64,000 bases of DNA from Aminobacter sp. HY435 (GCF_027568395.1 NZ_JANKZL010000004.1:310001-374000); one strand, 5' to 3'. Counted from the stretch's first letter, positions 17,957 through 31,239 are shown. The notes: generated by a model from the sequence alone, not told the origin. Translations and numbers: made by a program.

Positions 17957-19621
17957 ATGAGCGGCTCGGTCGTCCTGCTGCATCTCGCGGGCGCCGTGGC
18001 GCTGCTGCTGTTTGCCACCCGCATGGTGCGAACCGGCGTCGAGCGCGCCTATGGCGACGTGTTGCGGCACAAGCTGCGCAACACCATGCGCAACCCGCTG
18101 ATGGCGGTGCTGGCTGGAACGGCGCTGGCGATCGCCCTGCAGAGTTCGACCGCCGTCACCTTGCTCGTCGGTTCCTTCGCCGGGGCCGGCATCGTCAGCG
18201 GCATGGCCGGGCAACTGGCTGTGCGCGGCGCCGAAATCGGTTCGGCTCTGGTCATCAAGATCCTGACCTTCGACCTGTCCCTGCTGGTGCCGATCTGCCT
18301 TGCCGCGGGTACCGCGATGTTTTTGGCCACCGAGCGCCGCTCCTGGCAGCAGTTCGGCCGCATCCTCGTCGGCATCGGCCTGATGCTGCTGTCGCTGGAA
18401 CTCGTCGCCCAGGCCTCGGCGCCGCTGCGCGAAAGCACGCTGATGCCGATCATCATCAGCTATTTCGGCGGCGACCCGGTCACCGCCTATCTTCTGGCGG
18501 CGCTCGTCACCTGGCTGTTCCACTCGTCGATTGCCGCGGTGCTTTTGATCGTGGCCCTCGCCGGACACGGGCTGGTGCCGCCGGAGCTCGGTATCGTGCT
18601 CGTGCTCGGCGTCAATCTCGGCAGCTCGATCATCGCGCCCCTGCTCACCCGCAGCGCCGAGCCGGCGGTGCGCGTCGTCCCGATCGGCAACCTCCTGATG
18701 CGCGGCGCAGGGTCCCTGGTGATGCTGATCGCCTACCTCAGCTTCAAGCCCTCTGTCGCATTCCTCGGCTCGACGGTTCCCGACCAGATCATCAACGCCC
18801 ACATCCTGTTCAATTGCCTGATCCTGGTTGCCGGCCTTCCGCTCGCCAAGCTGGTCTACAAAGCTTCCGAAAAGATTGTTGCCCTGGGCGCAAAGCCCGA
18901 TCCGGCCAAGGACATGGCGGTCGCCGAGCTCAGCGCGCTCAACGAAGCGGCGCTCGCCACGCCGTCGCTCGCGCTTGCCAACGCGACGCGCGAAGTGGTG
19001 CGCGTCTGCGAGACGGTCGAGATCATGCTCCAGCGCATCATCGAGCTTTACGAGAGCGCCGACACCGCCAAGATCGCCGCACTCGCGTCCCTCGACGACC
19101 GCGTCGACCGCAAGCATGCGGCGATCAAGCTCTACCTCGCCAAAGCAACGATCCAGCCGATGACAGAGGACGAAGCGCTACGCTGCCAGGAACTGCTCGG
19201 CGCCTGCGTCAAGCTCGAGCAGGTCGGCGACATCATCGTCCGCAACATGCTCGCCCATGTGCAGAAGAAGCTCGATCGCGGCCTGGAATTCACGCCTGAA
19301 GGCTGGCGTGAACTGGCGAGCTTCCACGCCGCCGTCATGGCCAATGCGCGCCTCGCCTTCAACGTGCTGGTGTCGCGCGACCCCAACACGGCCCGCCAGC
19401 TGGTGCTGGAGAAGGACCGGCTGCGCGACGTCGAGAAGGAAACCAGCCAGAGCCACTTCCTGCGCCTGCGCGACGGCACCATCAAGAGCGTCGAGACCTC
19501 CTCGATCCACCTCGACACCATCCGCGACCTCAAGCAAATCAATTCGCTGCTCGCCTCGATGGCCTACCCGGTGCTGGAGGAGCAGGGCCTGCTCCGCGGC
19601 TCGCGCCTGAAGGCGAGCTGA
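17957..19621 (+). CDS. Na/Pi cotransporter family protein with PhoU-like C-terminal domain
   Basis: The product is 554 aa. Two Na/Pi-cotransporter repeats with QSSTAV-type motifs (ALQSSTAVTLLVGSFAGAGI near 60; LFHSSIAAVLLIVALAGHG near 190) and about eight membrane segments fill residues 1-320. A PhoU-like helical domain fills about 340-545. This is the NptA/YjbB type; members move inorganic phosphate with sodium, and the YjbB type acts as an exporter. GGAG lies seven bases before the ATG. Confidence 0.88.
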   Translation: MSGSVVLLHLAGAVALLLFATRMVRTGVERAYGDVLRHKLRNTMRNPLMAVLAGTALAIALQSSTAVTLLVGSFAGAGIVSGMAGQLAVRGAEIGSALVIKILTFDLSLLVPICLAAGTAMFLATERRSWQQFGRILVGIGLMLLSLELVAQASAPLRESTLMPIIISYFGGDPVTAYLLAALVTWLFHSSIAAVLLIVALAGHGLVPPELGIVLVLGVNLGSSIIAPLLTRSAEPAVRVVPIGNLLMRGAGSLVMLIAYLSFKPSVAFLGSTVPDQIINAHILFNCLILVAGLPLAKLVYKASEKIVALGAKPDPAKDMAVAELSALNEAALATPSLALANATREVVRVCETVEIMLQRIIELYESADTAKIAALASLDDRVDRKHAAIKLYLAKATIQPMTEDEALRCQELLGACVKLEQVGDIIVRNMLAHVQKKLDRGLEFTPEGWRELASFHAAVMANARLAFNVLVSRDPNTARQLVLEKDRLRDVEKETSQSHFLRLRDGTIKSVETSSIHLDTIRDLKQINSLLASMAYPVLEEQGLLRGSRLKAS

Positions 19622-19780
19622 ACGGACACAAGAGCAGCCTTCATCGTCGAAAGCGGAGCAAAGCGCAGCTTGCCCGGGAGCCACAAGGCGCAAGCCGCCT
19701 CACCCTGGCCCCACCAACCGCTCTTGCCTGCCACCGCCAATCCGGCGACGCTGCACCTCCAAATCCAGGGGATCAGCACA

Positions 19781-20944
19781 ATGGCCGCGCTCAACCAGAA
19801 CATCCTCGTCGCCGAGATGACCGCCTGGCGGCGCGACCTGCATGCCCACCCCGAGTTCGGCTTCGAGGAAAAGCGCACCAGCGCGTTCGTCGCCGACAAG
19901 CTCCGCGAATACGGGCTCGACGAAGTGGTGGAGGGCGTCGGCGGAACCGGCGTCGTCGGCACGCTGCGCCGTGGCAGCAGCAACAGGGCCGTGGCGCTTC
20001 GCGCCGACATGGACGCGCTGCGCATCACCGAACAGGGCAACCACGAACATGCATCGCGGACGCCTGGCGTCATGCATGCCTGCGGCCATGACGGCCACAC
20101 CGCGATGCTGCTGGGCGCTGCCAAAATGCTCGCCGCCGAAGGCGGCTTCGACGGCACGGTGCGTTTCGTCTTCCAGCCGGCCGAGGAATGGGGCAAGGGC
20201 GCGCTGGCCATGCTCGACGATGGGCTGATGCGACGTTTTCCCTTTGACGAGATCTATGGCCTGCACAACATGCCCGGCCTGCCGGTCGGCCATTTCGAGA
20301 CAAGATCCGGCCCGCTGATGTCGGCCGAGGACAATTTCGAGATCGTGCTGGAAGGACTCGGCGGCCATGCCGCGCGCCCGCATGTCGGACGCGAGGTGCT
20401 GGTCGCCGCCTGCGCCGTGGTCACCAACCTGCAGACGATCGCCGCCCGCCGGCTCAATCCGGCCGACGTGGCGGTCGTCTCGGTCACCGAACTCATCACC
20501 GACGGCACGCGCAACGCCCTGCCCGGTCATGCCCGCATCCTCGGCGACGCCAGGAGCTTCCGCCCAGAGGTCAGTGCCGAGATCGAACGGCAGATGCGCA
20601 TCATCGCCGAGGGCACGGCGCTGGCCTACAACTGCACGGCCTCGGTCGCCTACAGCAGGGAGTTCGTGCCGCTGGTCAACGACGCCGATGCTACCGCCGC
20701 GGCCCTTGCAGCCGCTGCCGGCGTGTTCGAACCGCAGGCCATAAACGGCAAGGGCGAACTCGTCACCGCCTCGGAGGACTTCGCGCGCTTCCTCGACCAC
20801 GTGCCGGGCTGCTTTGCCTATATCGGCAATGGCGAAGCCTCGGCGCCGCTGCACAATCCGCGCTTCGATTTCAACGACGCGGCCCTCATCCACGGCGCCA
20901 GCTTCCACGCCGCGATCGTCCGCCACCGCCTGCCGGTGGCGTGA
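19781..20944 (+). CDS. M20-family amidohydrolase (hippurate hydrolase / N-acyl-amino-acid deacylase type)
   Basis: The product is 387 aa. M20D layout: AWRRDLHAHPEFGFEEKRTS at about 12-31, MHACGHDGHTAML near 108 with metal-binding Cys/His, QPAEEWGKG near 137 with the catalytic Glu, a dimerisation domain (GLGGHAARPHVG), and SEDFARFLDHVPG late. The enzyme removes acyl groups from amino acids; the exact substrate is not readable. The ATG at 19781 follows AGGGGATC and fits the family start, although the frame is open back to 19670. A hairpin separates it from the convergent GatB/YqeY gene. Confidence 0.87.
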   Translation: MAALNQNILVAEMTAWRRDLHAHPEFGFEEKRTSAFVADKLREYGLDEVVEGVGGTGVVGTLRRGSSNRAVALRADMDALRITEQGNHEHASRTPGVMHACGHDGHTAMLLGAAKMLAAEGGFDGTVRFVFQPAEEWGKGALAMLDDGLMRRFPFDEIYGLHNMPGLPVGHFETRSGPLMSAEDNFEIVLEGLGGHAARPHVGREVLVAACAVVTNLQTIAARRLNPADVAVVSVTELITDGTRNALPGHARILGDARSFRPEVSAEIERQMRIIAEGTALAYNCTASVAYSREFVPLVNDADATAAALAAAAGVFEPQAINGKGELVTASEDFARFLDHVPGCFAYIGNGEASAPLHNPRFDFNDAALIHGASFHAAIVRHRLPVA

Positions 20945-20998
20945 TACGCCGGTCTTCGCCTTTGTCGAAGACAGAAGCGCCAACCTTCCCCAAGCAAG

Positions 20999-21030
20999 AA
21001 CGCCCCGCTCTGCATGGCAGACGGGGCGTT
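20999..21030. terminator. hairpin between convergent M20 and GatB/YqeY genes
   Basis: An outer 9-bp stem (AACGCCCCG and its complement) and an inner TCTGC/GCAGA stem stack in one structure; little T-run follows. Confidence 0.65.
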
Positions 21031-21055
21031 ACGGTTCGATACGACCGGCGCGTTG

Positions 21056-21505
21056 TTACTGCAGAAGATCCTTGACGATGCCGCTGGCCTTGCCGAAATC
21101 CATCTGGCCGGGATAGCGCTCCTTCAGCGCGTTCATGCAGCGCCCCATGTCGCGCAGCCCCTCCGCGCCTACTTCCGCAATCACCTTTTGGGCCGCGTCG
21201 CGCACGGCGCCCTCTTCCATCTGCTTGGGCAGATAGTCGTTGATGATGACGATTTCCTCGCGCTCCTGCGCGGCCAGTTCCAGCCGGTTGCCTTCTTCGA
21301 AGGCCTTCGCCGACTCCTGCCGCTGCTTGACCATCTTGGTCAGGATCTGCAGGATTTCATCGTCCGTCACGGGATCCTTGCCGACGCCGCGGTGAGCGAT
21401 GTCGCGATCGTTGATGGCGGCCTGAATCAGCCGCAGCGTCGAGGTGCGGCGCTTGTCGCCTGACTTCAACGCGGTCTTTAGCGCCTGGGCGAGCATCTCG
21501 CGCAT
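21056..21505 (-). CDS. GatB/YqeY-domain protein
   Basis: The product is 149 aa, a stand-alone YqeY domain like the C-terminal tRNA-handling domain of GatB/GatE (LRLIQAAINDRDIA, EEIVIINDYLPKQM, GRCMNALKERYPGQMDFGKAS). It lacks the amidotransferase catalytic region, so it may bind tRNA, but its function is unknown. The ATG at 21505 has GGAGAA upstream. It is divergent from carA. Confidence 0.9.
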   Translation of the reverse strand: MREMLAQALKTALKSGDKRRTSTLRLIQAAINDRDIAHRGVGKDPVTDDEILQILTKMVKQRQESAKAFEEGNRLELAAQEREEIVIINDYLPKQMEEGAVRDAAQKVIAEVGAEGLRDMGRCMNALKERYPGQMDFGKASGIVKDLLQ

Positions 21506-21690
21506 GGCCGTTTCTCCTGAAAGTGTCGCGAACAATAGCGCCGATCTGCCACAGCAGCAAACCGAATGACAACAGCCAACTTCCTGATTTTACTCGGAAA
21601 AATAAATCAGGACGATTCCCGCCGCAGTCATTGACCAAAAAGCGGGCTTCGCCTATTGTCCGCGCCTTGCAAGGACTTGTTTGGTTTTGT

Positions 21691-21727
21691 GCACGGGGCT
21701 CGCTTTTGGCGGTCGCCCGTGCTTTTC
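21691..21727 (+). terminator. terminator-like hairpin in the carA leader
   Basis: GCACGGG (21691-21697) pairs with CCCGTGC (21716-21722) across 18 nt and is followed by TTTT. It lies about 70 bp before the carA ATG. Its place suggests attenuation of carA; no leader peptide is obvious. Confidence 0.45.
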
Positions 21728-21794
21728 GCTGCGCGATATGGCCCCTTCCCAGCCATCTTTCAAGACGCGGCATCCGTTACGCAGGAGCATCGCG

Positions 21795-22997
21795 ATGGCC
21801 TCTGAGACCGCCCCCTGGGCAACCGAAGCACCGACCGCCGTTCTGGTTCTCGCCGACGGCACGGTGATCACGGGCCGCGGCCTGGGCGCCACAGGCAGCG
21901 CCGTTGCCGAAGTCTGCTTCAATACGGCTTTGACCGGCTACCAGGAAATTCTCACCGACCCTTCCTATGCCGGCCAGATCGTCACCTTCACCTTCCCGCA
22001 CATCGGCAACATCGGCACCAACGACGAAGACATCGAGGACCTGACCCCGGCGGCCCGTTCCGGCGCGGTCGGCGCGGTCTTCAAGGCGGACGTCACCAAC
22101 CCGTCGAGCTATCGCTCGGCCGGTGATCTCGATCAGTGGCTGAAGCGCCGCGGCATTGTCGCGATGTCGGGTGTCGACACCCGCGCCCTGACCGCGCTGA
22201 TCCGCGAAAAGGGCATGCCCAACGCCGTCATCGCCCATTCGCCGGACGGCAAGTTCGATCTCGACGACCTCACGGCACGCGCCCGCGCCTGGTCGGGCCT
22301 GCTTGGCCTCGACCTCGCCAAGGAGGTCACGTCAGGCCAGTCTTCGTCATGGACCGAAACGCCCTGGGTCTGGAACGAAGGCTACGGCGAGCGTGGCGCC
22401 GCCTCGATGCATGTCGTTGCCATCGACTTCGGCGTGAAGCGCAACATCCTGCGCCTGCTCGCCGGCCTCGGCGCAAAGGTGACGGTTGTTCCGGCCAAGA
22501 CCTCGGCCGATGACATCCTTGCAATGAAGCCGGATGGCATCTTCCTGTCCAACGGCCCCGGCGACCCGGCGGCAACCGGCGAATATGCCGTGCCTGTCAT
22601 CAAGGATCTTTTGAAGAGCGAGCTTCCGGTGTTCGGCATCTGCCTCGGCCACCAGATGCTGGCACTGGCGCTCGGCGGCAAGACTGAAAAGATGCATCAG
22701 GGCCACCACGGCGCCAACCATCCAGTCAAGGACCACACCACGGGCAAGGTCGAGATCGTCTCGATGAACCACGGCTTTGCGGTCGACGCCGCCTCGCTGC
22801 CGGAGGGCGTCACCGAAACGCATGTGTCGCTGTTCGACGGCTCCAACTGCGGCATCGCGCTCGCTGGCCGCCCGGTGTTCTCGGTCCAGCATCACCCGGA
22901 AGCCTCGCCCGGCCCGCAGGACTCGCACTACCTCTTCCGCCGCTTCGCCAATCTCATCCGCGAGCGGCAGGGTGAACCGGCGCTCGCCGAGCGCTGA
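21795..22997 (+). CDS. carA: carbamoyl-phosphate synthase small subunit CarA
   Basis: The product is 400 aa. The N-terminal CPSase small domain ([33 protein letters not shown] region) is followed by a class I glutamine amidotransferase domain: catalytic C283 in FGICLGHQ, and H367 and E369 in QHHPEA. It hydrolyses glutamine and passes ammonia to CarB for arginine and pyrimidine synthesis. GCAGGAG precedes the ATG at 21795. CarB lies about 4.4 kb downstream, with other genes between. Confidence 0.97.
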   Translation: MASETAPWATEAPTAVLVLADGTVITGRGLGATGSAVAEVCFNTALTGYQEILTDPSYAGQIVTFTFPHIGNIGTNDEDIEDLTPAARSGAVGAVFKADVTNPSSYRSAGDLDQWLKRRGIVAMSGVDTRALTALIREKGMPNAVIAHSPDGKFDLDDLTARARAWSGLLGLDLAKEVTSGQSSSWTETPWVWNEGYGERGAASMHVVAIDFGVKRNILRLLAGLGAKVTVVPAKTSADDILAMKPDGIFLSNGPGDPAATGEYAVPVIKDLLKSELPVFGICLGHQMLALALGGKTEKMHQGHHGANHPVKDHTTGKVEIVSMNHGFAVDAASLPEGVTETHVSLFDGSNCGIALAGRPVFSVQHHPEASPGPQDSHYLFRRFANLIRERQGEPALAER

Positions 22998-23025
22998 GCT
23001 ATCGCCACCGGACGCTTCGAAATTG

Positions 23026-23052
23026 AAAAGGCCCCGCTCGCGGGGCCTTTTT
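23026..23052. terminator. bidirectional terminator after carA
   Basis: AAAAGGCCCCG and its complement enclose CTCG and end in TTTTT; it lies between carA and the convergent aldo/keto reductase gene. Confidence 0.9.
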
Positions 23053-23101
23053 CACAGGTGACCGACGGCAAGGGCGGCCAGCCTCCACATGGAGCGTGCC
23101 T

Positions 23102-24019
23102 TCAGGACACCGCGTGCCCTTCGCTCGCCTCGAGGATCGAGAACCACTGCTGCCGGTCGAGCGTGACATCCAGCGCCCTGGCCAGCGTGGCCAACCTCGC
23201 CGGCTTCATCGTGCCGAGCACGGGTACAAGCCTTGCCGGATGGCGCAGCAGCCAGGCGATCGCGACCGCGCCGATGTCATTGGCGCCGGTTTCACCGGCA
23301 ACGGCGGTGAGCGCGGCGCGCAGCCTGTGCTCGCGCGCGCCATCGCCGGCAAACAGCGAACCACCGCCCAGCGGCGACCAGATCATCGGCGCATAGCCCA
23401 GCCTCTGCGCATGATCGAGCCGGCCATCGATCAGCGCCGAGGTCTCCATGACCGAATGCTCGATCTGGTTGGTGACGAGCGGAATGGCGAGGCGTGAGGC
23501 CAGGAGATCGTACTGCGCGGGCGTGAAATTGGAGACGCCGACGGCGCGCACCTTCCCCGCCGACACCAGCTTCTCCAGCGCCGCAGCCGTCTCGTCGGCG
23601 TCCATCAGCGGGTCGGGCCGGTGGATCAGCAACAGGTCGAGATAGTCGGTGCCGAGATTCTTCAGCGACCGCTCGGCTGAGGCCGCAATGTGCGCGGCAC
23701 CGGTGTCGTAGAACTTCAGCCGGTTTCCCGGCCGGTTGGCCGATTTCAGCATGATGCCGCACTTGCTGATGATCTGGATATCCTCGCGCCGCCCGCCCCA
23801 GCGGGCCAGCCCGGCACCGAAGGCCGCCTCCACCTCGTAGTTGCCATAGATGTCGGCATGGTCGAAGCTGGTCAGGCCGAGATCGGCAGCCGTGCCGATC
23901 AGCCTGGCCACGTCCTCGGGCGATGGGCGCCCATCGTCGAGCAGCCGCCACGCGCCGAACACCAGCCGCGACAGCACCGGTCCGCCGTTCACGAGTTCGA
24001 TCTGCCGCGCGCCAGCCAT
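23102..24019 (-). CDS. aldo/keto reductase (YdhF-like)
   Basis: The product is 305 aa, the usual length. AKR barrel motifs are visible: FDHADIYGNYEVEAAFG (catalytic Asp/Tyr) near 52-68, YLDLLLIHRPDPLMD (catalytic His) near 127, VGVSNFTPAQYDLL, and a late VPVLGTMKP cofactor-binding part. It should use NADPH; the substrate is unknown. It lies on the strand opposite to carA, separating it from carB. Confidence 0.88.
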   Translation of the reverse strand: MAGARQIELVNGGPVLSRLVFGAWRLLDDGRPSPEDVARLIGTAADLGLTSFDHADIYGNYEVEAAFGAGLARWGGRREDIQIISKCGIMLKSANRPGNRLKFYDTGAAHIAASAERSLKNLGTDYLDLLLIHRPDPLMDADETAAALEKLVSAGKVRAVGVSNFTPAQYDLLASRLAIPLVTNQIEHSVMETSALIDGRLDHAQRLGYAPMIWSPLGGGSLFAGDGAREHRLRAALTAVAGETGANDIGAVAIAWLLRHPARLVPVLGTMKPARLATLARALDVTLDRQQWFSILEASEGHAVS

Positions 24020-24096
24020 CCTTGCTTCCCCGCCAAGTTAGCGACGCCCGGTGGACCGGAGCGTCGAAACGTCAGTCTGGTCCGAGACTTTACAGC

Positions 24097-25008
24097 TCAG
24101 ATCGGGTTGTTGAAGGTGTCGCAGGCCGACAGCTTGCCGCTCTGGAAGCCGGCAGCGAACCAGCGCTGGCGCTGGTCCGAGGTGCCATGATTGAAGCTCT
24201 CGGGCACGACATAGCCTTGCATGCGCTTTTGCAGCGTGTCGTCGCCGATCTGCTGGGCGGCATTCAACGCCTCGTCGATATCGCCCTGTTCGAGCAGGCC
24301 TTTCTGATCAGTGTAATGCCCCCAGACGCCGGCGAAGCAGTCGGCCTGAAGCTCGACGCGCATCGACATGGCGTTGGCGTCGGCCTCGCTCATGCGCTGC
24401 CGCATCTGGTTGAACTTGGGCAGGATGCCGGTCAGATTCTGCACGTGATGGCCGACCTCGTGGGCGATGACATAGGCCTGGGCGAAGTCGCCGGCCGCGC
24501 CGAACTGCTTGGCGAGCTGGTTGAAGAATGCCGTGTCGAGATAGACCTTCTGGTCGCCCGGGCAGTAGAACGGTCCGGATGCCGATGACGCAAAGCCGCA
24601 GGCCGAACGCACCTGCCCGGAAAACAGCACCAGCTTCGGCTCCTGGTATTTCAGGCCCTCGGCCTGGAAGATGCCGTTCCAGGTGTCTTCGGTCTCAGCC
24701 AGCACTGTCGAGACAAACTGTGTCATCTCGTCATTGGCCGGCGCGCCGCCCTCGGTCACCTGCCCGCCGCCGCCCGGCACGGAATCGCCGCCTTCGGTCA
24801 GCACCTGCATCGGATCGATGCCGCAGGCGCGCAGCGCGAAGAACAGCACGACAAGGATGATGATGCCGGTCAGGCCGCCGCCGCCGCTGATGCGCGGCCC
24901 CATCGGCAGGCGCCCGCCGCCGCCTCCCAGTCCTCCGCCGAATCCACCGCCGCCCTGGCCGCGCGTGTCTTCGATGTTGTCACTCTGGCGACGGCCTCTC
25001 CAGCGCAT
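24097..25008 (-). CDS. neutral zinc metallopeptidase (YpfJ family)
   Basis: The product is 303 aa. A Gly-rich N-terminal segment (about 15-45) is followed by one membrane segment (LTGIIILVVLFFALRACGI) and a large periplasmic domain with the zinc-peptidase motif HEVGHHVQNL near 183 and downstream ELQADCFAGVWGH (third ligand region). The family is known by sequence only. GAGGGA precedes the ATG. It is likely to be anchored in the inner membrane. Confidence 0.88.
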   Translation of the reverse strand: MRWRGRRQSDNIEDTRGQGGGGFGGGLGGGGGRLPMGPRISGGGGLTGIIILVVLFFALRACGIDPMQVLTEGGDSVPGGGGQVTEGGAPANDEMTQFVSTVLAETEDTWNGIFQAEGLKYQEPKLVLFSGQVRSACGFASSASGPFYCPGDQKVYLDTAFFNQLAKQFGAAGDFAQAYVIAHEVGHHVQNLTGILPKFNQMRQRMSEADANAMSMRVELQADCFAGVWGHYTDQKGLLEQGDIDEALNAAQQIGDDTLQKRMQGYVVPESFNHGTSDQRQRWFAAGFQSGKLSACDTFNNPI

Positions 25009-25158
25009 ATGCTATCCCTCGAATTACGCGATCGCCGCCAGCAGCGCCCGGCAGGCTCCAACAAGACAATTAGCCCAACGACCAGGGCAAGTCACAGGGT
25101 TTTTGGTTGCGCCACGCTGCTGGCGGCAACAACCCTGAGTCAGCTTTTTCTGAGACTG

Positions 25159-26331
25159 CTACTCGGCCGCGGCCAACGGCGTGTGCCTAACACTGACAGC
25201 CAAAACGGCAAGCGCGAGCACCGGAAACGCCGCGGCGACCAGCCCGAGATCCGACGGCCTGGCGAACTCCAGCACTCGTCCGCCAATGACCGTTCCAAGC
25301 GCGATGCCGAAATAGAGCGCCGACGCATTGAGCGACAACGTCAGGTGCGCGAGCTCCGGCGCGAAGCCGACGATGCGGCTTGCCTGGGCCGGCGGGAATG
25401 CCCAGCCGATGATGCCCCATGGCACCATCAGCGCAATCAGCACCGGCCCGGCGACATCATGCGGCAACAGCTTGAGCGTCAGCGCGATGGCAAGAGAGAA
25501 GCCGGACGACATCAAAAGTGACAGCACCACCACGCGCGTGGCGCCAATGTGGTCGGCGAGATAGCCGCTCGACAGATTGCCGATCACCGCACCGACGCCG
25601 AAGGCCAGCAGCATGCCCGGCAGCGCAATATCAGGCAGTCCCGCGCCTTCCAATGCCAGTGGCGCAATGTAAGAGATGACCGTGAAGCCGCCGGCAATGT
25701 AGAGCAGCGTCACAAAGAGCGACGACGGGATGCCCGGCCGGGCAACGGCAGTGAAACGCTCGGCAACCGTCAGCTTGATGCCGCGCGAGCCGCGTGGCAG
25801 CCGCAGCCAGAGGATCGCGGCACAGACAAGTGCGAGCAATGCAATGGCGACGAAGGTGCCCCGCCAGCCCCACATCGTGGCGATCAGCGAGCCGGTAGGC
25901 GCGCCCAACGCCACGGCAAATGTCGTGCCGCCGACCACGACCGCGATGGCCCGGGCGCGGTGCTCGGGCCCGGCCAGCGACACGGCGGTCGCCTGCGCGG
26001 TGGCCGCATAAAGCCCGGCCGACATGCCCATCACGATCTGGGAGACCAAAAGCCCGGCAAACGAGCCGCTTGTCGCCGCAACCATGTTGCCGGCGACGAA
26101 GACCAGCATGGTTGCCGCCAGGATGCGGCGGCGGTCGATTTCTCCGGCCAGCGCCGACAAGACCGGCGCGCCGATGGCGTAGGCGAGCGAAAACGCCATG
26201 ATCAGGTAACCCGCGAAGGGCACCGACACATGCGCGTCGGCGGCAATCGCCGGCAAAAGGCTGGCGAACACGAAGCCGACGGTGCTCATCGCAAAGGAGC
26301 CGACCGCCAGCCATACAAGGCTCTTGTCCAT
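25159..26331 (-). CDS. MFS efflux transporter (arabinose-efflux-permease type)
   Basis: The product is 390 aa with about 12 hydrophobic segments and the early MFS loop (PVLSALAGEIDRRRILAATMLV). Sequence and size match the DHA1-like efflux group. It is divergent from an ArsR-type regulator, with a palindromic operator directly upstream of its start, so it is probably repressed by that regulator. The substrate is unknown. Confidence 0.85.
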   Translation of the reverse strand: MDKSLVWLAVGSFAMSTVGFVFASLLPAIAADAHVSVPFAGYLIMAFSLAYAIGAPVLSALAGEIDRRRILAATMLVFVAGNMVAATSGSFAGLLVSQIVMGMSAGLYAATAQATAVSLAGPEHRARAIAVVVGGTTFAVALGAPTGSLIATMWGWRGTFVAIALLALVCAAILWLRLPRGSRGIKLTVAERFTAVARPGIPSSLFVTLLYIAGGFTVISYIAPLALEGAGLPDIALPGMLLAFGVGAVIGNLSSGYLADHIGATRVVVLSLLMSSGFSLAIALTLKLLPHDVAGPVLIALMVPWGIIGWAFPPAQASRIVGFAPELAHLTLSLNASALYFGIALGTVIGGRVLEFARPSDLGLVAAAFPVLALAVLAVSVRHTPLAAAE

Positions 26332-26343
26332 GACACCGTCCTT

Positions 26344-26363
26344 AGTTCAAGATGCGTTGAACT
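26344..26363. promoter_or_regulatory. ArsR-type operator AGTTCAA-N6-TTGAACT
   Basis: A perfect 7-bp inverted repeat lies 13 bp upstream of the MFS start. A further TTGAACT-like half-site follows at 26365-26371. Confidence 0.6.
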
Positions 26364-26469
26364 ATTGAACTTCACCAAACGTCATGTCAATCTGGCAGCC
26401 ACGGATCTCCTGCCAGCCTGATGACAGCAGGCAACAATGAACGGACGAAACAGCCAGTACCTTCGAGCC

Positions 26470-26811
26470 ATGTCGCTACCGCATCCCAGTTCCGACCAGA
26501 TCAGCCTCGCCAACGTGCTTGCCGTGCTTGGCGACCAGACCCGCCTGGCGATAGTCGGCTATCTGGCCCGCAACGAGGGCGTGGCGATGAGCTGTGGCCA
26601 GTTCCTTGATTTCGGCTCGAAGACCAATCTCAGCTATCACCTCGCCAAGCTGCGCGAGGCCGGCATCACCCAGACGGAAGTGTCGGGCACCAGCCGTCTG
26701 ATTTCGCTGCGCCGTGGCGATCTCGACAGCCGCTTCCCCGGCCTGCTCGATTCGATCATCACGGCCGCGCGAGAGATTCCCCTGCTCGAGCGGCTCAAGG
26801 AAGACGGCTAG
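26470..26811 (+). CDS. ArsR-family transcriptional regulator
   Basis: The product is 113 aa from the ATG at 26470 (MSLPHPSSDQISLANVLAVLGDQTRLAIVGYLARN); an in-frame ATG at 26437 would add 11 residues and neither site has a strong ribosome binding site. The winged HTH contains KTNLSYHLAKLREAGI as recognition region. No metal-binding CVC motif is seen, so it is probably a non-metal sensor. It is divergent from the MFS gene. Its TAG stop is followed in the same frame by a truncated metallophosphoesterase. Confidence 0.85.
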   Translation: MSLPHPSSDQISLANVLAVLGDQTRLAIVGYLARNEGVAMSCGQFLDFGSKTNLSYHLAKLREAGITQTEVSGTSRLISLRRGDLDSRFPGLLDSIITAAREIPLLERLKEDG

Positions 26812-27255
26812 CCGAAATACCAACATCGGGTTCATGCTCGCCCCGATCACGACGAGCGCGATCTCAGCGAAGCAATCGTTGAGGGCCGGCCCGTCCGCGC
26901 TCCCCTCACCACGATCGAAGAGCACCTCGCAGCGACTGCCCCGCAGTTCCGCCTGCTGCTTTCGGGCCATAGCCACCGTCCCGACCTCATTCGCCTTGCC
27001 GACGGCCGCATGCTGTTCAACCCCGGCAGTGTCGGCGACCCGGCCTACAGCGACGACAACGCGCCGGCACATGTCTCTGAGCAGGGATCGCCTTTGGCGC
27101 GTTATGGTTTTGTGGACCTGGGGCCTGATGAGGCGCTGCGCGGCTTCGAATTCATGGCCGTTCCCTACGACCATGAGTCGGCGGCGCGCCGTGCCGAAGC
27201 CGGCGGCCGCCCCGCATGGGCGTACGCGCTGCGCACCGGCTTCATGCCCGACTGA
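26812..27255 (+). pseudogene. 5'-truncated metallophosphoesterase
   Basis: Directly after the ArsR stop, in the same frame, an open frame encodes the C-terminal half of a YfcE-like metallophosphoesterase. It contains LLLSGHSHRPDLIRLADGRM, the GHxH metal motif, then FNPGSVGDPAY and FEFMAVPYDHESAARRA. The N-terminal DxH and GD...N motifs are absent and no start codon with a ribosome binding site lies before 27010. It is therefore probably inactive, joined to ArsR by deletion; the ATG at 27010 could only give 81 residues. Confidence 0.7.
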
Positions 27256-27443
27256 ATGCCGCAGCACATTTGCTGCGGCATTGTTGCCTGTCCACAATGA
27301 CTTAAATGCTATTTTCGGGGTTCCCCCCCGATGATCCATCCCATATAAGGCCCGCTTAGCCTCATAGTTGAACTTTCCTTGCGCACCGGCCCGGGCATGC
27401 CCCGTCCCGGGTCTTCGCGCAGGCTAATATACGGACCGAACCC

Positions 27444-30938
<3,495 letters not shown>

Positions 30939-31239
30939 AGGCAAGCTTCGCTAGCTTTCGTCTCCCCGTTCTTACGGGGAGACGATGCCGGCAGGCAGAT
31001 GAGCGGCAGGAGCCCCCCTTTCGAAGCGCTGATGAATTGGCTGTTGGCGCCATCGATCACGACGGCGAATTCGCGCGAGCAGGCATCCCTCCTGGATTCG
31101 CGGGAATGGGCGCTGGCGATGAAGGGCGGATAAGAAACACCCCTGACGCATGAGATGCTCGGCGACCGCGTCTGCCTAACAGGCGAGCAGCCGCCAGCAC
31201 CATCTTGCTTCCTCGGGGGAGGAAATGCCACCTCCATGC
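30939..31239. repeat. intergenic repeat-like DNA after carB
   Basis: No gene is visible. A perfect 10-bp stem (CGTCTCCCCG and its complement, 30959-30984) is followed by ATGCCGGCAGGCAGATGAG. As I recall, similar palindromes with this tail are dispersed between genes in Mesorhizobium-type genomes. The stem may also end the carB transcript, though no U-run follows. Confidence 0.4.

Noticed and set aside
21681-21794. In-frame upstream extension of carA from a TTG
   Set aside because: The ATG at 21795 has a good ribosome binding site and matches the family start.
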